DNA from: DAIOEK01 sp964600595 | Lineage (GTDB): Bacteria; Chloroflexota; Anaerolineae; Anaerolineales; Anaerolineaceae | Direction: 5' to 3' | NCBI GenBank assembly: GCA_964600595.1 | Contig: CAZRKL010000022.1 | Span: 1 to 25,000, forward strand | Length of the DNA: 25,000 nt | In this document: one piece after another, positions 7,680 to 15,073 of the stretch | Layout: each line of letters starts with the position of its first letter | Position numbering within the stretch: position 1 is the stretch's first letter | Notes under the pieces: model-generated | The model's database searches: none | What the model saw: the letters and a program-made list of their open reading frames with translations, nothing else | What the model was told of the DNA's origin: nothing | Program-made: the position numbers and the translations under genes

Positions 7680-9206
7680 ATGCGATTATCAAAAACCTCT
7701 CTTTGGTTTGCATATCCCCTTCTTCTTGCGCTTTATCCCCCGATTGCTTTGTTTTCGGCAAACCTGGGTCAGGTTGGGATCGAAAAATTAGTTTTCCCAT
7801 TGGTGTTTTCTATTGCAGTCGCTGCCGTGGTCTGGTCATTATGCTATCTGGCAGTGAAGGATTATGGGAAAACAGCGCTGTTATCTTCAATAATTCTTGT
7901 ATCTTTTTTTTCTTACGGACATTTTTACGGATTGGTGGAAGGTTACTCCCTGGGAGATGTGATACTTGGAAGGCATCGCTTTTTGGCGATGATCTGGGTA
8001 ATCATAAGCTCAATTATCCTTCTGAGCATCTTGCGTCTCCGAAGTGTTCCTGCCAGCCTGCATAAAGTATTTACGATTTTTGGAATTGCTGTCTTAATCA
8101 TGCCTGTTTTTCAAATAACTGCCTCTCTGGTAAATTCCACGAAGGCAGTCGTCTCTGGCGAATCTGATGAATCTCAGGACGTTCAACAATTTCAGGGATA
8201 TAAACCTGATATTTATTACATCATCCTGGATACTTACACCAGAAGTGATATTTTGCGCGATGAGTATGGATACGATAATTCGGAATTTATCGATTACTTA
8301 AGGAATACCGGATTCTATGTAGCCGATTGTGCAAAAGCCAACTACAACCAGACAAATCTCTCACTGTATCTGTCATTAAATATGGATTATCTTGCCAATC
8401 CGGGTGATTTTGAAGATATTAGCCTGGGGAGAGGTATTCGTTATAACGCAGCGCGTCTGGAGTTTGAAGAATTGGGTTATAAAACGGTTGCATTCGAAAC
8501 CGGATATAACTTTACTGAATGGTTTAATGCAGACTATTATTTTCTTCCAACCAGTTCAGCACTTGGCACGGAGTCGATTTTAAGCAGATTGGGCAGTTTT
8601 GATATCATGTTCCTGCGCAGCACTTTTCTGGCTCCAGTAGTGGATGCAAATATCCAGCAGGCAAACTATGCTGAGGAATCTTACCGGCGATCTGTTACCC
8701 TGTTTACCCTGGAGAAACTCAAGGAGGTGCCCCAGATTACCGGTCCCAAACTGGTATTTGTCCACCTGAGTATCAACCATCCGCCTTTTGTTTTCGATGC
8801 GTCCGGTGGAGCTAATCCAGAGCTGATCAAAGTGATCAAACCCAAAGCAGAAAATGACCCTTATTACAAAGGCTTTCGGGGAACGTTTCCTTTTGCTGAC
8901 GCTAAGATTACCGAAGTTGTGAACGCGATTCTTCAAAATTCAAAACAACCACCCGTGATCATTCTGCAAGGTGATCATGGACCAGAAAGAGTTGGTTCCA
9001 GTAAACATTACGAAATTCTAAACGCGCTCTACCTGCCCGGTGTGGACACCAGTGATTTATATCCGACCCTATCTCCAATAAACACGTTTAGAATTGTCTT
9101 AAATAAGTATTTCGGGCAAAATTATCAAATTCTACCTGATGAATCTTACTCATCGCGCCCGGGTGAAACAACGCATATGATACCCATTATGTGCCCGGCA
9201 GAATAA
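7680..9206 (+). CDS. Membrane-anchored sulfatase/alkaline-phosphatase superfamily protein (paralogue 2)
   Basis: This 508-residue protein has the same build as the gene at 4346: about five N-terminal helices, a GRHRFL loop (97-102), then an extracytoplasmic catalytic domain. Shared landmarks are PDIYYIILDTY (D184), candidate nucleophile T225 in NYNQTNLSLYLSLNM, a conserved ETGYNFTE segment, HLSINHPP (H362, H367) and GDHG (431-434). T225 aligns with T234 of the other copy. No CxPxR/SxPxR sulfatase motif is present, so a phosphotransferase- or phosphodiesterase-like activity is more likely than FGly-dependent desulfation. Despite adjacent sulfotransferases, it should not be called a sulfatase by default. 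The leader of 109 bases has a TATAAT and a small hairpin and may allow separate expression. The ribosome site is only loosely purine-rich (AAGAAAGAA). Confidence 0.75.
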   Translation: MRLSKTSLWFAYPLLLALYPPIALFSANLGQVGIEKLVFPLVFSIAVAAVVWSLCYLAVKDYGKTALLSSIILVSFFSYGHFYGLVEGYSLGDVILGRHRFLAMIWVIISSIILLSILRLRSVPASLHKVFTIFGIAVLIMPVFQITASLVNSTKAVVSGESDESQDVQQFQGYKPDIYYIILDTYTRSDILRDEYGYDNSEFIDYLRNTGFYVADCAKANYNQTNLSLYLSLNMDYLANPGDFEDISLGRGIRYNAARLEFEELGYKTVAFETGYNFTEWFNADYYFLPTSSALGTESILSRLGSFDIMFLRSTFLAPVVDANIQQANYAEESYRRSVTLFTLEKLKEVPQITGPKLVFVHLSINHPPFVFDASGGANPELIKVIKPKAENDPYYKGFRGTFPFADAKITEVVNAILQNSKQPPVIILQGDHGPERVGSSKHYEILNALYLPGVDTSDLYPTLSPINTFRIVLNKYFGQNYQILPDESYSSRPGETTHMIPIMCPAE

Positions 9207-9213
9207 GGACAAA

Positions 9214-10176
9214 ATGAAAACAGTGCTCATGTCAGCGCCCTATATGATCCCATTTCTGGATCGCTTCAAACCCGTACTTCAAAACTACGGAATTGACTTG
9301 CTCCTCACGGAAGTAAAGGAACGACTCTCTGAAGCAGAGTTATTGCAATTAGCAGGTCAATTTGACGGGGCAATTTGTGGCGACGATCGTTTTACTGCCA
9401 GAGTCATCGAAGCCTGTGCCCCCCGGTTGAAGGTGATTTCCAAATGGGGGACAGGAATTGATTCGATTAATCAGGCTGCAGCATCTAAGTTTGGAGTTCA
9501 AGTGCGGCGCACTCCCAACGCCTTCACTGTTCCAGTGTCAGACTCGGTGATGGGGTACATACTGGCATTTGCCAGGCGTCTACCCTGGATGGATCGACAC
9601 ATGAAAACGGGACAATGGGAAAAAATACCAGGAAGAGCATTATCAGAATGTTCACTGGGTGTGATTGGCGTGGGAAATATTGGAAAAGCTGTAATTCGTA
9701 AAGCCAGAGCATTTGGAATGCGATGCTACGGAAATGATATTATTGAAATCGATCCCGATTTCATTGCAGAAAATGATGTAGAAATGACCTCATTGGAAGA
9801 TATGATGGGAAAGGTTGATTTTCTCAGCGTCAACTGTGATCTAAATCCCGGTAGTTTTCACCTTATAAATGCGGAACGGCTTTCTGGATGCAAGCCAGGC
9901 TGTGTCTTAATCAATGCAGCTCGTGGTCCAATTGTGGATGAAGTGGCTTTAATCGATGCGCTTGAATCTGGAAAGCTGGCAGGAGCCGGTTTAGACGTGT
10001 TTGAGGTGGAACCACTACCCGAAACCAGCCCATTGATTAAATTGGAACAGGTGATGCTTGCACCGCATAATTCAAACTCAAGCCCGGCAGCATGGGAAAA
10101 AGTACATTGGAATACAATCCGGAACTTGTTGGAAGGATTGAATATTCCCTGTTCTGATTTAACAAAGTATCAGTAA
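9214..10176 (+). CDS. D-isomer-specific 2-hydroxyacid dehydrogenase (phosphoglycerate dehydrogenase-like)
   Basis: This 320-residue, probably cytosolic, NAD-dependent enzyme has the family landmarks in order. These are GVGNIG (152-157) for NAD, catalytic R237 in NAARGPIVDE, E266 in DVFEVEPLP, and H285 in LAPHNSN. It interconverts a D-2-hydroxy acid and the 2-keto acid. It lacks the C-terminal ACT/regulatory region of long SerA proteins. A serine-pathway role cannot be excluded, but its place between a CMP-sugar synthetase-like gene and a short-chain dehydrogenase makes sugar-acid metabolism for the glycan more likely. The start has an AAGGA ribosome site, and the gene lies seven bases after the upstream stop. 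Family assignment is firm; the substrate is inferred only weakly. Confidence 0.87.
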   Translation: MKTVLMSAPYMIPFLDRFKPVLQNYGIDLLLTEVKERLSEAELLQLAGQFDGAICGDDRFTARVIEACAPRLKVISKWGTGIDSINQAAASKFGVQVRRTPNAFTVPVSDSVMGYILAFARRLPWMDRHMKTGQWEKIPGRALSECSLGVIGVGNIGKAVIRKARAFGMRCYGNDIIEIDPDFIAENDVEMTSLEDMMGKVDFLSVNCDLNPGSFHLINAERLSGCKPGCVLINAARGPIVDEVALIDALESGKLAGAGLDVFEVEPLPETSPLIKLEQVMLAPHNSNSSPAAWEKVHWNTIRNLLEGLNIPCSDLTKYQ

Positions 10177-10190
10177 CCTGGAGTGTGAAG

Positions 10191-10955
10191 ATGACAAATC
10201 AATCAATGACAGTACTGATAACAGGCGCTTCCGGCGGTGTTGGTCGCGCAACGGTGAAGCTGTTTTCTCAAAAAGGGTGGCGGGTGATTGGTGTTGACCG
10301 CTCATTAGAAGCGGAGGATTTTCCTGAGGATGGTTTATTCATCCAGGCGGATATTTCCAACCCCGAAGATATTCGAAGAGTATATGATGATACTTTTCGC
10401 TTTTCGCAATCTCTCAACGCGGTTGTAAACAACGCCGCGTATCAGGTTGTAAAACCCATCTTGGATACATCTGTTGAAGAGTGGGATGCAGTGATGACAT
10501 CCAATTTGCGTTCCGTTTTTCTGGGAGCAAAGCTGGCGCACCCATTGTTAAAAAAGGCGGGTGGTGGTGCTATTGTAAATGTCTCATCGGTTCATGCGAT
10601 AGCCACCTCTGCAAATATCGCGGCTTACGCCGCCAGCAAGGGTGGAATGCTCGCATTAACACGTGCGATGGCGATTGAATTTGCCCAGGATAACATCCGG
10701 GTAAATGCGATCTTGCCAGGAGCGGTTGACACCCCCATGCTCCGGGCAGGGTTGAACCGCGGTCATCTGGATGGAGGGGATGTCTCTGACCGGTTAGAGA
10801 ATCTTGCCAGGAAAACAGTCAACGGCAGAATCGGTCAGCCAGCGGAGATCGCATCTGCCATTTATTTCCTCGCAGATAATTCTCAGTCTGCTTTTATGAC
10901 AGGGCAGGCGCTTGTGGTCGATGGCGGCGCAACTGCGAGATTGAGCACAGAATGA
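10191..10955 (+). CDS. Short-chain dehydrogenase/reductase (classical SDR)
   Basis: This classical SDR has TGASGGVG (residues 11-18) as cofactor loop, NNAA (80-83), catalytic S132/S133, and Y146-xxx-K150 (YAASK). The C-terminal part has the usual PGAVDTPM and a VDGG ending, giving about 254 residues, normal for the family. I chose the ATG at 10191 because GGAG lies seven bases upstream; a GTG at 10185 is in frame but overlaps that site. The enzyme should oxidise or reduce a hydroxyl/keto group with NAD(P). PtmA of Campylobacter, from the legionaminate pathway, is also an SDR and occurs with a cytidylyltransferase (PtmB), so a role in making the CMP-activated sugar is plausible, though SDR sequence alone does not show it. 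Its stop overlaps the next start (ATGA at 10952). Confidence 0.87.
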   Translation: MTNQSMTVLITGASGGVGRATVKLFSQKGWRVIGVDRSLEAEDFPEDGLFIQADISNPEDIRRVYDDTFRFSQSLNAVVNNAAYQVVKPILDTSVEEWDAVMTSNLRSVFLGAKLAHPLLKKAGGGAIVNVSSVHAIATSANIAAYAASKGGMLALTRAMAIEFAQDNIRVNAILPGAVDTPMLRAGLNRGHLDGGDVSDRLENLARKTVNGRIGQPAEIASAIYFLADNSQSAFMTGQALVVDGGATARLSTE

Positions 10956-11767
10956 CTTCAATCAAACAGACTCTTAAAAACTGGATTCCAGATCCTGTTA
11001 AACCTGCCGCAAAACGTACTTATGATGCCATCCAAAGGTTACCGGGCGTGCCAGATGCTTATTTACACCCCTGGCGACAGGAAAGCATAAAGCGGATTCG
11101 AAAATTTCATAACATCCATCGCGGTGAACGGTGTTTCATAATCGGGAATGGACCCAGCCTTAAGAATACAGATTTGCACTTGCTAAAAAACGAGCACACT
11201 TTTGGAATGAACAGGTTATACCTTGCATTTCCAGAAATGGGTTTTTCCACAACCTATTACACCTCTATGAATGACCTGGTTGTAGAGCAATGTGCTGAAG
11301 ATATTTCTGCGCTCAAAATTCCCAAGTTCTTATCCTGGCGGGCAAAGAAGTGGATCACACCTGATGAGCAAACCCAGTTCATCTATTCAACTTACACAGG
11401 CGCACGCTTCAGCCGTGACGTGACACGCCGGGTGTGGGAAAGCGCAACAGTCACCTATGTGGCGCTACAATTAGCGTATTACATGGGTTTCTCAACCGTT
11501 ATCCTGATTGGTGTGGACCATAATTTTATTACCCAGGGAACTCCCAATACAACCATTACTTCTCAGGGGGATGACCCCAACCACTTCAGCCCGAATTATT
11601 TTGGTAAGGGATTCCGCTGGCAGCTCCCCGACCTTGATACATCAGAAATTGGCTACCAATTGGCTAAGGATGCTTTTGAAAGCAACAACCGACAGGTTCT
11701 TGACGCGACTGTTGATGGAAAACTTACCATTTTCCCCAAAGTGGAATACAAAGGTTTGTTTGCTTAA
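10952..11767 (+). CDS. DUF115/MptE-Maf-like protein, possible acidic-sugar transferase
   Basis: This 271-residue protein has FIIGNGPSL (62-70) and, about 115 residues later, LIGVDHNF (185-192). It ends with DATVDGKLTIFPKVEY (251-266). These three elements match the DUF115 (PF01973-like) domain, found in archaeal 6-hydroxymethylpterin pyrophosphokinase MptE and in Maf motility accessory factors that add nonulosonic acids to flagellin. The GNGPSL motif also recalls CstI/CstII (GT42) sialyltransferases. No membrane segments are seen. With a CMP-sugar synthetase-like gene, an SDR and a hydroxyacid dehydrogenase close by, a role in transferring the CMP-activated sugar is an attractive inference but is not shown. 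Annotation as a pterin kinase here would probably be misleading. The start overlaps the SDR stop by four bases. Confidence 0.7.
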   Translation: MTSIKQTLKNWIPDPVKPAAKRTYDAIQRLPGVPDAYLHPWRQESIKRIRKFHNIHRGERCFIIGNGPSLKNTDLHLLKNEHTFGMNRLYLAFPEMGFSTTYYTSMNDLVVEQCAEDISALKIPKFLSWRAKKWITPDEQTQFIYSTYTGARFSRDVTRRVWESATVTYVALQLAYYMGFSTVILIGVDHNFITQGTPNTTITSQGDDPNHFSPNYFGKGFRWQLPDLDTSEIGYQLAKDAFESNNRQVLDATVDGKLTIFPKVEYKGLFA

Positions 11768-11791
11768 CTGGGCAACCCTGGATATTTGTAA

Positions 11792-12748
11792 ATGGAACAG
11801 CCCCGGATCAGTATAGTAATCAACTCTTTCAATCAATCCAAATATTTGGAGCAGACAATCCTGTCTGTTCTGGAACAGGATTACCCAAATTTTGAGATAC
11901 TCCTTGTGGATGGCAAATCCACAGACGGAAGCCAGGATATCATTAAAAAATATGGCAAAAGATTTACCTGGTGGGTATCTGAACCTGATCAGGGTCAGGC
12001 GGATGGCATCAATAAAGGATTGCGTCGAGCATCGGGAGTCATTGTCGCCTGGTTAAATTCCGATGATTACTATCTTCCGAACACGCTACAAAGGGTTGCT
12101 GCAGCTTACACTGAAAATCCTGATGCGTCAATTTGGTATGGTGACGTCGTGGCAGTGGATGAAAACGGGAAACCATTTCATAATATTCCATGCGCCAGGT
12201 ATGAGCTCACCGATCTGATGAAGTTTAAAATAATCAATCAACCTGCAGTTTTTATGAATGGACAAGCTTTACGGCAATCAGGTTACCTGGATCCGACCTA
12301 CCACTACCTGTTGGACCATCACCTCTGGCTGCGGATCGCTGCACGTGGTCCGATGCATTATTCCCCGGTAATCTGGGCAGCAGGCAGGTATCACGCAAAT
12401 GCTAAAAATATTGCCAACGCGGAACAATTTGGCAGGGATGCGTATCGAATCGCCGAGTGGTTAATCACAGATACTGCATACCAGAAACAGTCGTTACCGA
12501 TTCATAAATCCATCCGGGCGGGAGCACATAGAATAAATGCCCGTTACCTGCTTGATGCAGACAAACCGGGAAAAGCACTCTTGGGATACTTGAAAGGTTT
12601 GTTTGCGGATCCATCCATAGTGTTACCGGAATTTCACCGGATGTTGTATTGTCTGCTCGCAATTCTTGGATTAAAACCCTTGAAATCCCTCTACTTATCC
12701 ATGCGCCGGTTCTTGCAACCAGTAAAAACGGATTCTAATTTACCTTAG
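11792..12748 (+). CDS. Family 2 glycosyltransferase
   Basis: This 318-residue GT2 enzyme opens with ISIVINSFNQ, then VDGKSTDGS (39-47), SEPDQGQADGINKG (63-76) and WLNSDD (87-92). The last is the metal/nucleotide-binding DxD-equivalent. LDHHLWLRIAARG near residues 175-188 matches the acceptor-side region of this subfamily. It is closely similar in plan to the GT2 at 18798, sharing the SExDQGQxDxINKG and AWLNSDD signatures, so the two are paralogues. A C-terminal extension beyond residue ~250 has a hydrophobic patch that may aid membrane association. It probably adds a sugar to the lipid-linked repeat unit in the cytoplasm. The start is 24 bases after the previous stop and has only a weak ribosome site. 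Confidence 0.88.
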   Translation: MEQPRISIVINSFNQSKYLEQTILSVLEQDYPNFEILLVDGKSTDGSQDIIKKYGKRFTWWVSEPDQGQADGINKGLRRASGVIVAWLNSDDYYLPNTLQRVAAAYTENPDASIWYGDVVAVDENGKPFHNIPCARYELTDLMKFKIINQPAVFMNGQALRQSGYLDPTYHYLLDHHLWLRIAARGPMHYSPVIWAAGRYHANAKNIANAEQFGRDAYRIAEWLITDTAYQKQSLPIHKSIRAGAHRINARYLLDADKPGKALLGYLKGLFADPSIVLPEFHRMLYCLLAILGLKPLKSLYLSMRRFLQPVKTDSNLP

Positions 12749-12758
12749 GACACTCTCC

Positions 12759-14261
12759 GTGGGCGGATATTTCGACGAACATCACACCTTACGTAAAATT
12801 CTGCTGATTCTAATGTTTCTGGCAGGTATTGGTGTACGCCTGTTAGATTTAACAGATCCTCCATTGGATATTCACCCCACCCGCCAACTTCATTCAGCGA
12901 TCATGGCGCGTGGTTATTATTATGAGACACTTCAAGATTCCCCTGAGTGGATGACCAGGGCTGCTGCGCAGCAGGCTAAAAGGGAGGCGGTTATTGAGCC
13001 ACCCATTCTGGAGCATCTAACCGCGTGGGGCTACCAACTTACTGGTGGTGAGAATGTCTGGATAGCGCGATTGTTATCGTCCATCTTCTGGGTGGTCGCC
13101 GGATTGGCTGTCTATAGTCTTGCAAGGAAACTGACAAATCGGGATGGTGCATTGCTCGCGCTTGGTGCCTATCTGTTGATGGTGTACGGAGTACAGGCAT
13201 CGCGCACCTTTCAACCAGATCCACTGATGGTAAGCCTGATGGCAGCTGCCTGGTGGGCATTTTATTCCTGGCGCGAAAAACCAACCTGGAAATGGGCTGT
13301 CATCGCAGGATTAATTAGCGGCCTGGCGATTTTTGTCAAAAACTCAGTTGTTTTTTTCCTGGCAATCCCTTACGCGATAGTCGTCCTTGAAAGGGGATGG
13401 AAAATAGCAATTAAGGATAAACAGACCTGGCTGGTGGGTTTTCTGACAATTGCACCCGCGATAGGGTATACCATTTATGGAACATATATCGCTGGTTTCT
13501 TGAACCAGCAATTTAATTTTCGCGTTTTTCCCAGTCTGTGGATCGAGCTGGCGAATTATTCGCGCTGGTTCAAACAGGTACAGGATACTGCAGGATTACC
13601 CGCACTACTGTTGGGTTTGATAGGTATTCCATTCTTTGCAGCCCTCCGCCCGCTTAGGTTTATCCTTGGAATTTGGCTAGGATATGTTGTATATGGATTC
13701 ACCTTTGCTTATCACATAGGCACACATGATTATTACCAACTGCCATTTCTGGTGGTGCTCTCCTTATCCATGGCTTCAGTGGGGCAGCACTTGATGTTAA
13801 GTTGGAAAAATTGGCATCCCAACCGTTTATGGAAATACTTACCGTTTATTGCAGCCATTCTCATGGTCATGGCAGGTTTCTGGTCTGGAAGGCTGCAACT
13901 GCTAAAAGATGACTATCGGAATGAGCCTGTTTTCTGGAGGTCTTTGGGAGACCGGCTGAGGGATTACCCTGTAATTGGATTGACCCAAGATTATGGGTAT
14001 CGCATGTCATACTACGGGTGGGATACAATCGAAAACTGGCAGGGTAGTGGGGATCTGGCGTTGCGGGAAATGGCAGGTAAAGATAAAGATGATGTCATTA
14101 ACATACTGGAGAAAAGTATCGCTGGTAGACGTTATTTTCTTGTAACCTGGTTTGATGATTTTGAACGTCAACCTGAAGTGAAGGAATATCTCGACAACCG
14201 ATTTGCTGTAGAAAATGGGGATGGTTACCGCTTGTATGATCTGACAGCACTTCTCCAGTAA
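12759..14261 (+). CDS. GT-C/ArnT-PMT-like membrane glycosyltransferase
   Basis: This 500-residue, highly hydrophobic protein has a first helix at about 13-26, then D37 in PLDIHPTRQ in the first outward loop, the position of the catalytic acidic residue of dolichyl/undecaprenyl-phosphate sugar transferases (PMT/ArnT, GT-C fold). EPPILEHLTAWGY and FQPDPLMVS are further loops typical of this group. It probably transfers a lipid-phosphate-linked sugar to the glycan or to another acceptor on the outer face. The start is a GTG preceded by AGGA eight bases away, overlapping the end of the upstream gene; no ATG is as well placed. A short soluble tail follows the last helix. The donor sugar cannot be read. 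Confidence 0.75.
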   Translation: MGGYFDEHHTLRKILLILMFLAGIGVRLLDLTDPPLDIHPTRQLHSAIMARGYYYETLQDSPEWMTRAAAQQAKREAVIEPPILEHLTAWGYQLTGGENVWIARLLSSIFWVVAGLAVYSLARKLTNRDGALLALGAYLLMVYGVQASRTFQPDPLMVSLMAAAWWAFYSWREKPTWKWAVIAGLISGLAIFVKNSVVFFLAIPYAIVVLERGWKIAIKDKQTWLVGFLTIAPAIGYTIYGTYIAGFLNQQFNFRVFPSLWIELANYSRWFKQVQDTAGLPALLLGLIGIPFFAALRPLRFILGIWLGYVVYGFTFAYHIGTHDYYQLPFLVVLSLSMASVGQHLMLSWKNWHPNRLWKYLPFIAAILMVMAGFWSGRLQLLKDDYRNEPVFWRSLGDRLRDYPVIGLTQDYGYRMSYYGWDTIENWQGSGDLALREMAGKDKDDVINILEKSIAGRRYFLVTWFDDFERQPEVKEYLDNRFAVENGDGYRLYDLTALLQ

Positions 14262-14320
14262 TTGGTAAGAGAAAATCCCCAATAACGCAAAGGTCCACCA
14301 GGCCAACAGAAAGGTTATCC

Positions 14321-15073
14321 ATGACAAAAACGAATCATGGTCAAGCTAAATCCAACGATGGGTTGGTTATGTTAGCAAAAATATTTCTGAATTGGAAAGT
14401 GTTATTAATCTCCATGGTGGCTGGAGCTATTTTGGGGCAGGTAATGTTTTCTCTCTTTCCTCCCCCTTACAAGGCTCGTGCCGTGATGATAATGGATCAA
14501 AATCTGGAAGAGGTTTTTCCTGCAGCGCCAGACCGTGAGATTTTTTATTTTCTTGAGCGGGAAACACAAAAATTGGAAGCGATTGCCTGGTCAGATGTTG
14601 TACTCGAGGCAGTGGTTGCGAGTGTTGAGGGATACACCATCCCAGATCTTCGCTCAGGCAGCCTGATATTATCACAGCCATATGATGGCGGTTGGAACAT
14701 GTACGGTGTGGCGGACAATGCTGAGACTGCCCGCGCGCTGGCAAATGCCTGGGCTGATAGTTTTACAGACGTAGTGAGGAATGGTGTAGAAAATGCCCGT
14801 CTCTTGAAGCAGGCACAGAAAGAGCTGGAAAGCATACCAGCTGCAGAGCTCGGAACCTCTGTCCGCGCTAAAGCGCTTAATAGTGAAATCACGGAATTAG
14901 AGAATAATTCTCTGGGGATTCATCCTGAAATTGAGGTTTATCGCAGCGAGGCAAGTAATATCAAAGTAATACCTTCAGTTAAAACAGGCAGCTATATTTT
15001 CGTTGGCGCGATATGTGGAGTTGTTCTTGGTGTTGTTGGTCTGGCTGTTAGGAGGCGGGAAGATGCCGGATAA
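14321..15073 (+). CDS. Wzz-like polysaccharide chain-length regulator (PCP family)
   Basis: This 250-residue protein has the two-helix plan of polysaccharide co-polymerases: TM1 at about 26-45 (WKVLLISMVAGAILGQ...), a large outward domain rich in charged helices, and TM2 at about 223-243, ending in a short RRRED cytoplasmic tail. FPPPYKARAVMIM just after TM1 matches the typical start of the Wzz domain. There is no fused tyrosine-kinase domain, and no BY-kinase gene is in the window. It should set the length of polymer made by the Wzy-like protein encoded next. The adjacency and 11-base overlap support that pairing. The periplasmic-type domain is short for the family, so this may be a minimal or divergent member. 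Confidence 0.75.
   Translation: MTKTNHGQAKSNDGLVMLAKIFLNWKVLLISMVAGAILGQVMFSLFPPPYKARAVMIMDQNLEEVFPAAPDREIFYFLERETQKLEAIAWSDVVLEAVVASVEGYTIPDLRSGSLILSQPYDGGWNMYGVADNAETARALANAWADSFTDVVRNGVENARLLKQAQKELESIPAAELGTSVRAKALNSEITELENNSLGIHPEIEVYRSEASNIKVIPSVKTGSYIFVGAICGVVLGVVGLAVRRREDAG

Noticed and set aside
4346..9206. Calling the two AP-superfamily proteins sulfatases that reverse the sulfotransferases
   Set aside because: No CxPxR/SxPxR formylglycine motif is present; the domain plan fits phosphotransferase-like enzymes better.
14007..14892. Several - strand reading frames around the GT-C/Wzz junction
   Set aside because: They are shadows of the + strand genes with membrane and motif support; no ribosome sites or conserved motifs.
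15003..15062. Upstream start for the polymerase-like gene
   Set aside because: It would add 20 residues overlapping the Wzz-like gene; the ATG at 15063 has a far better ribosome site.
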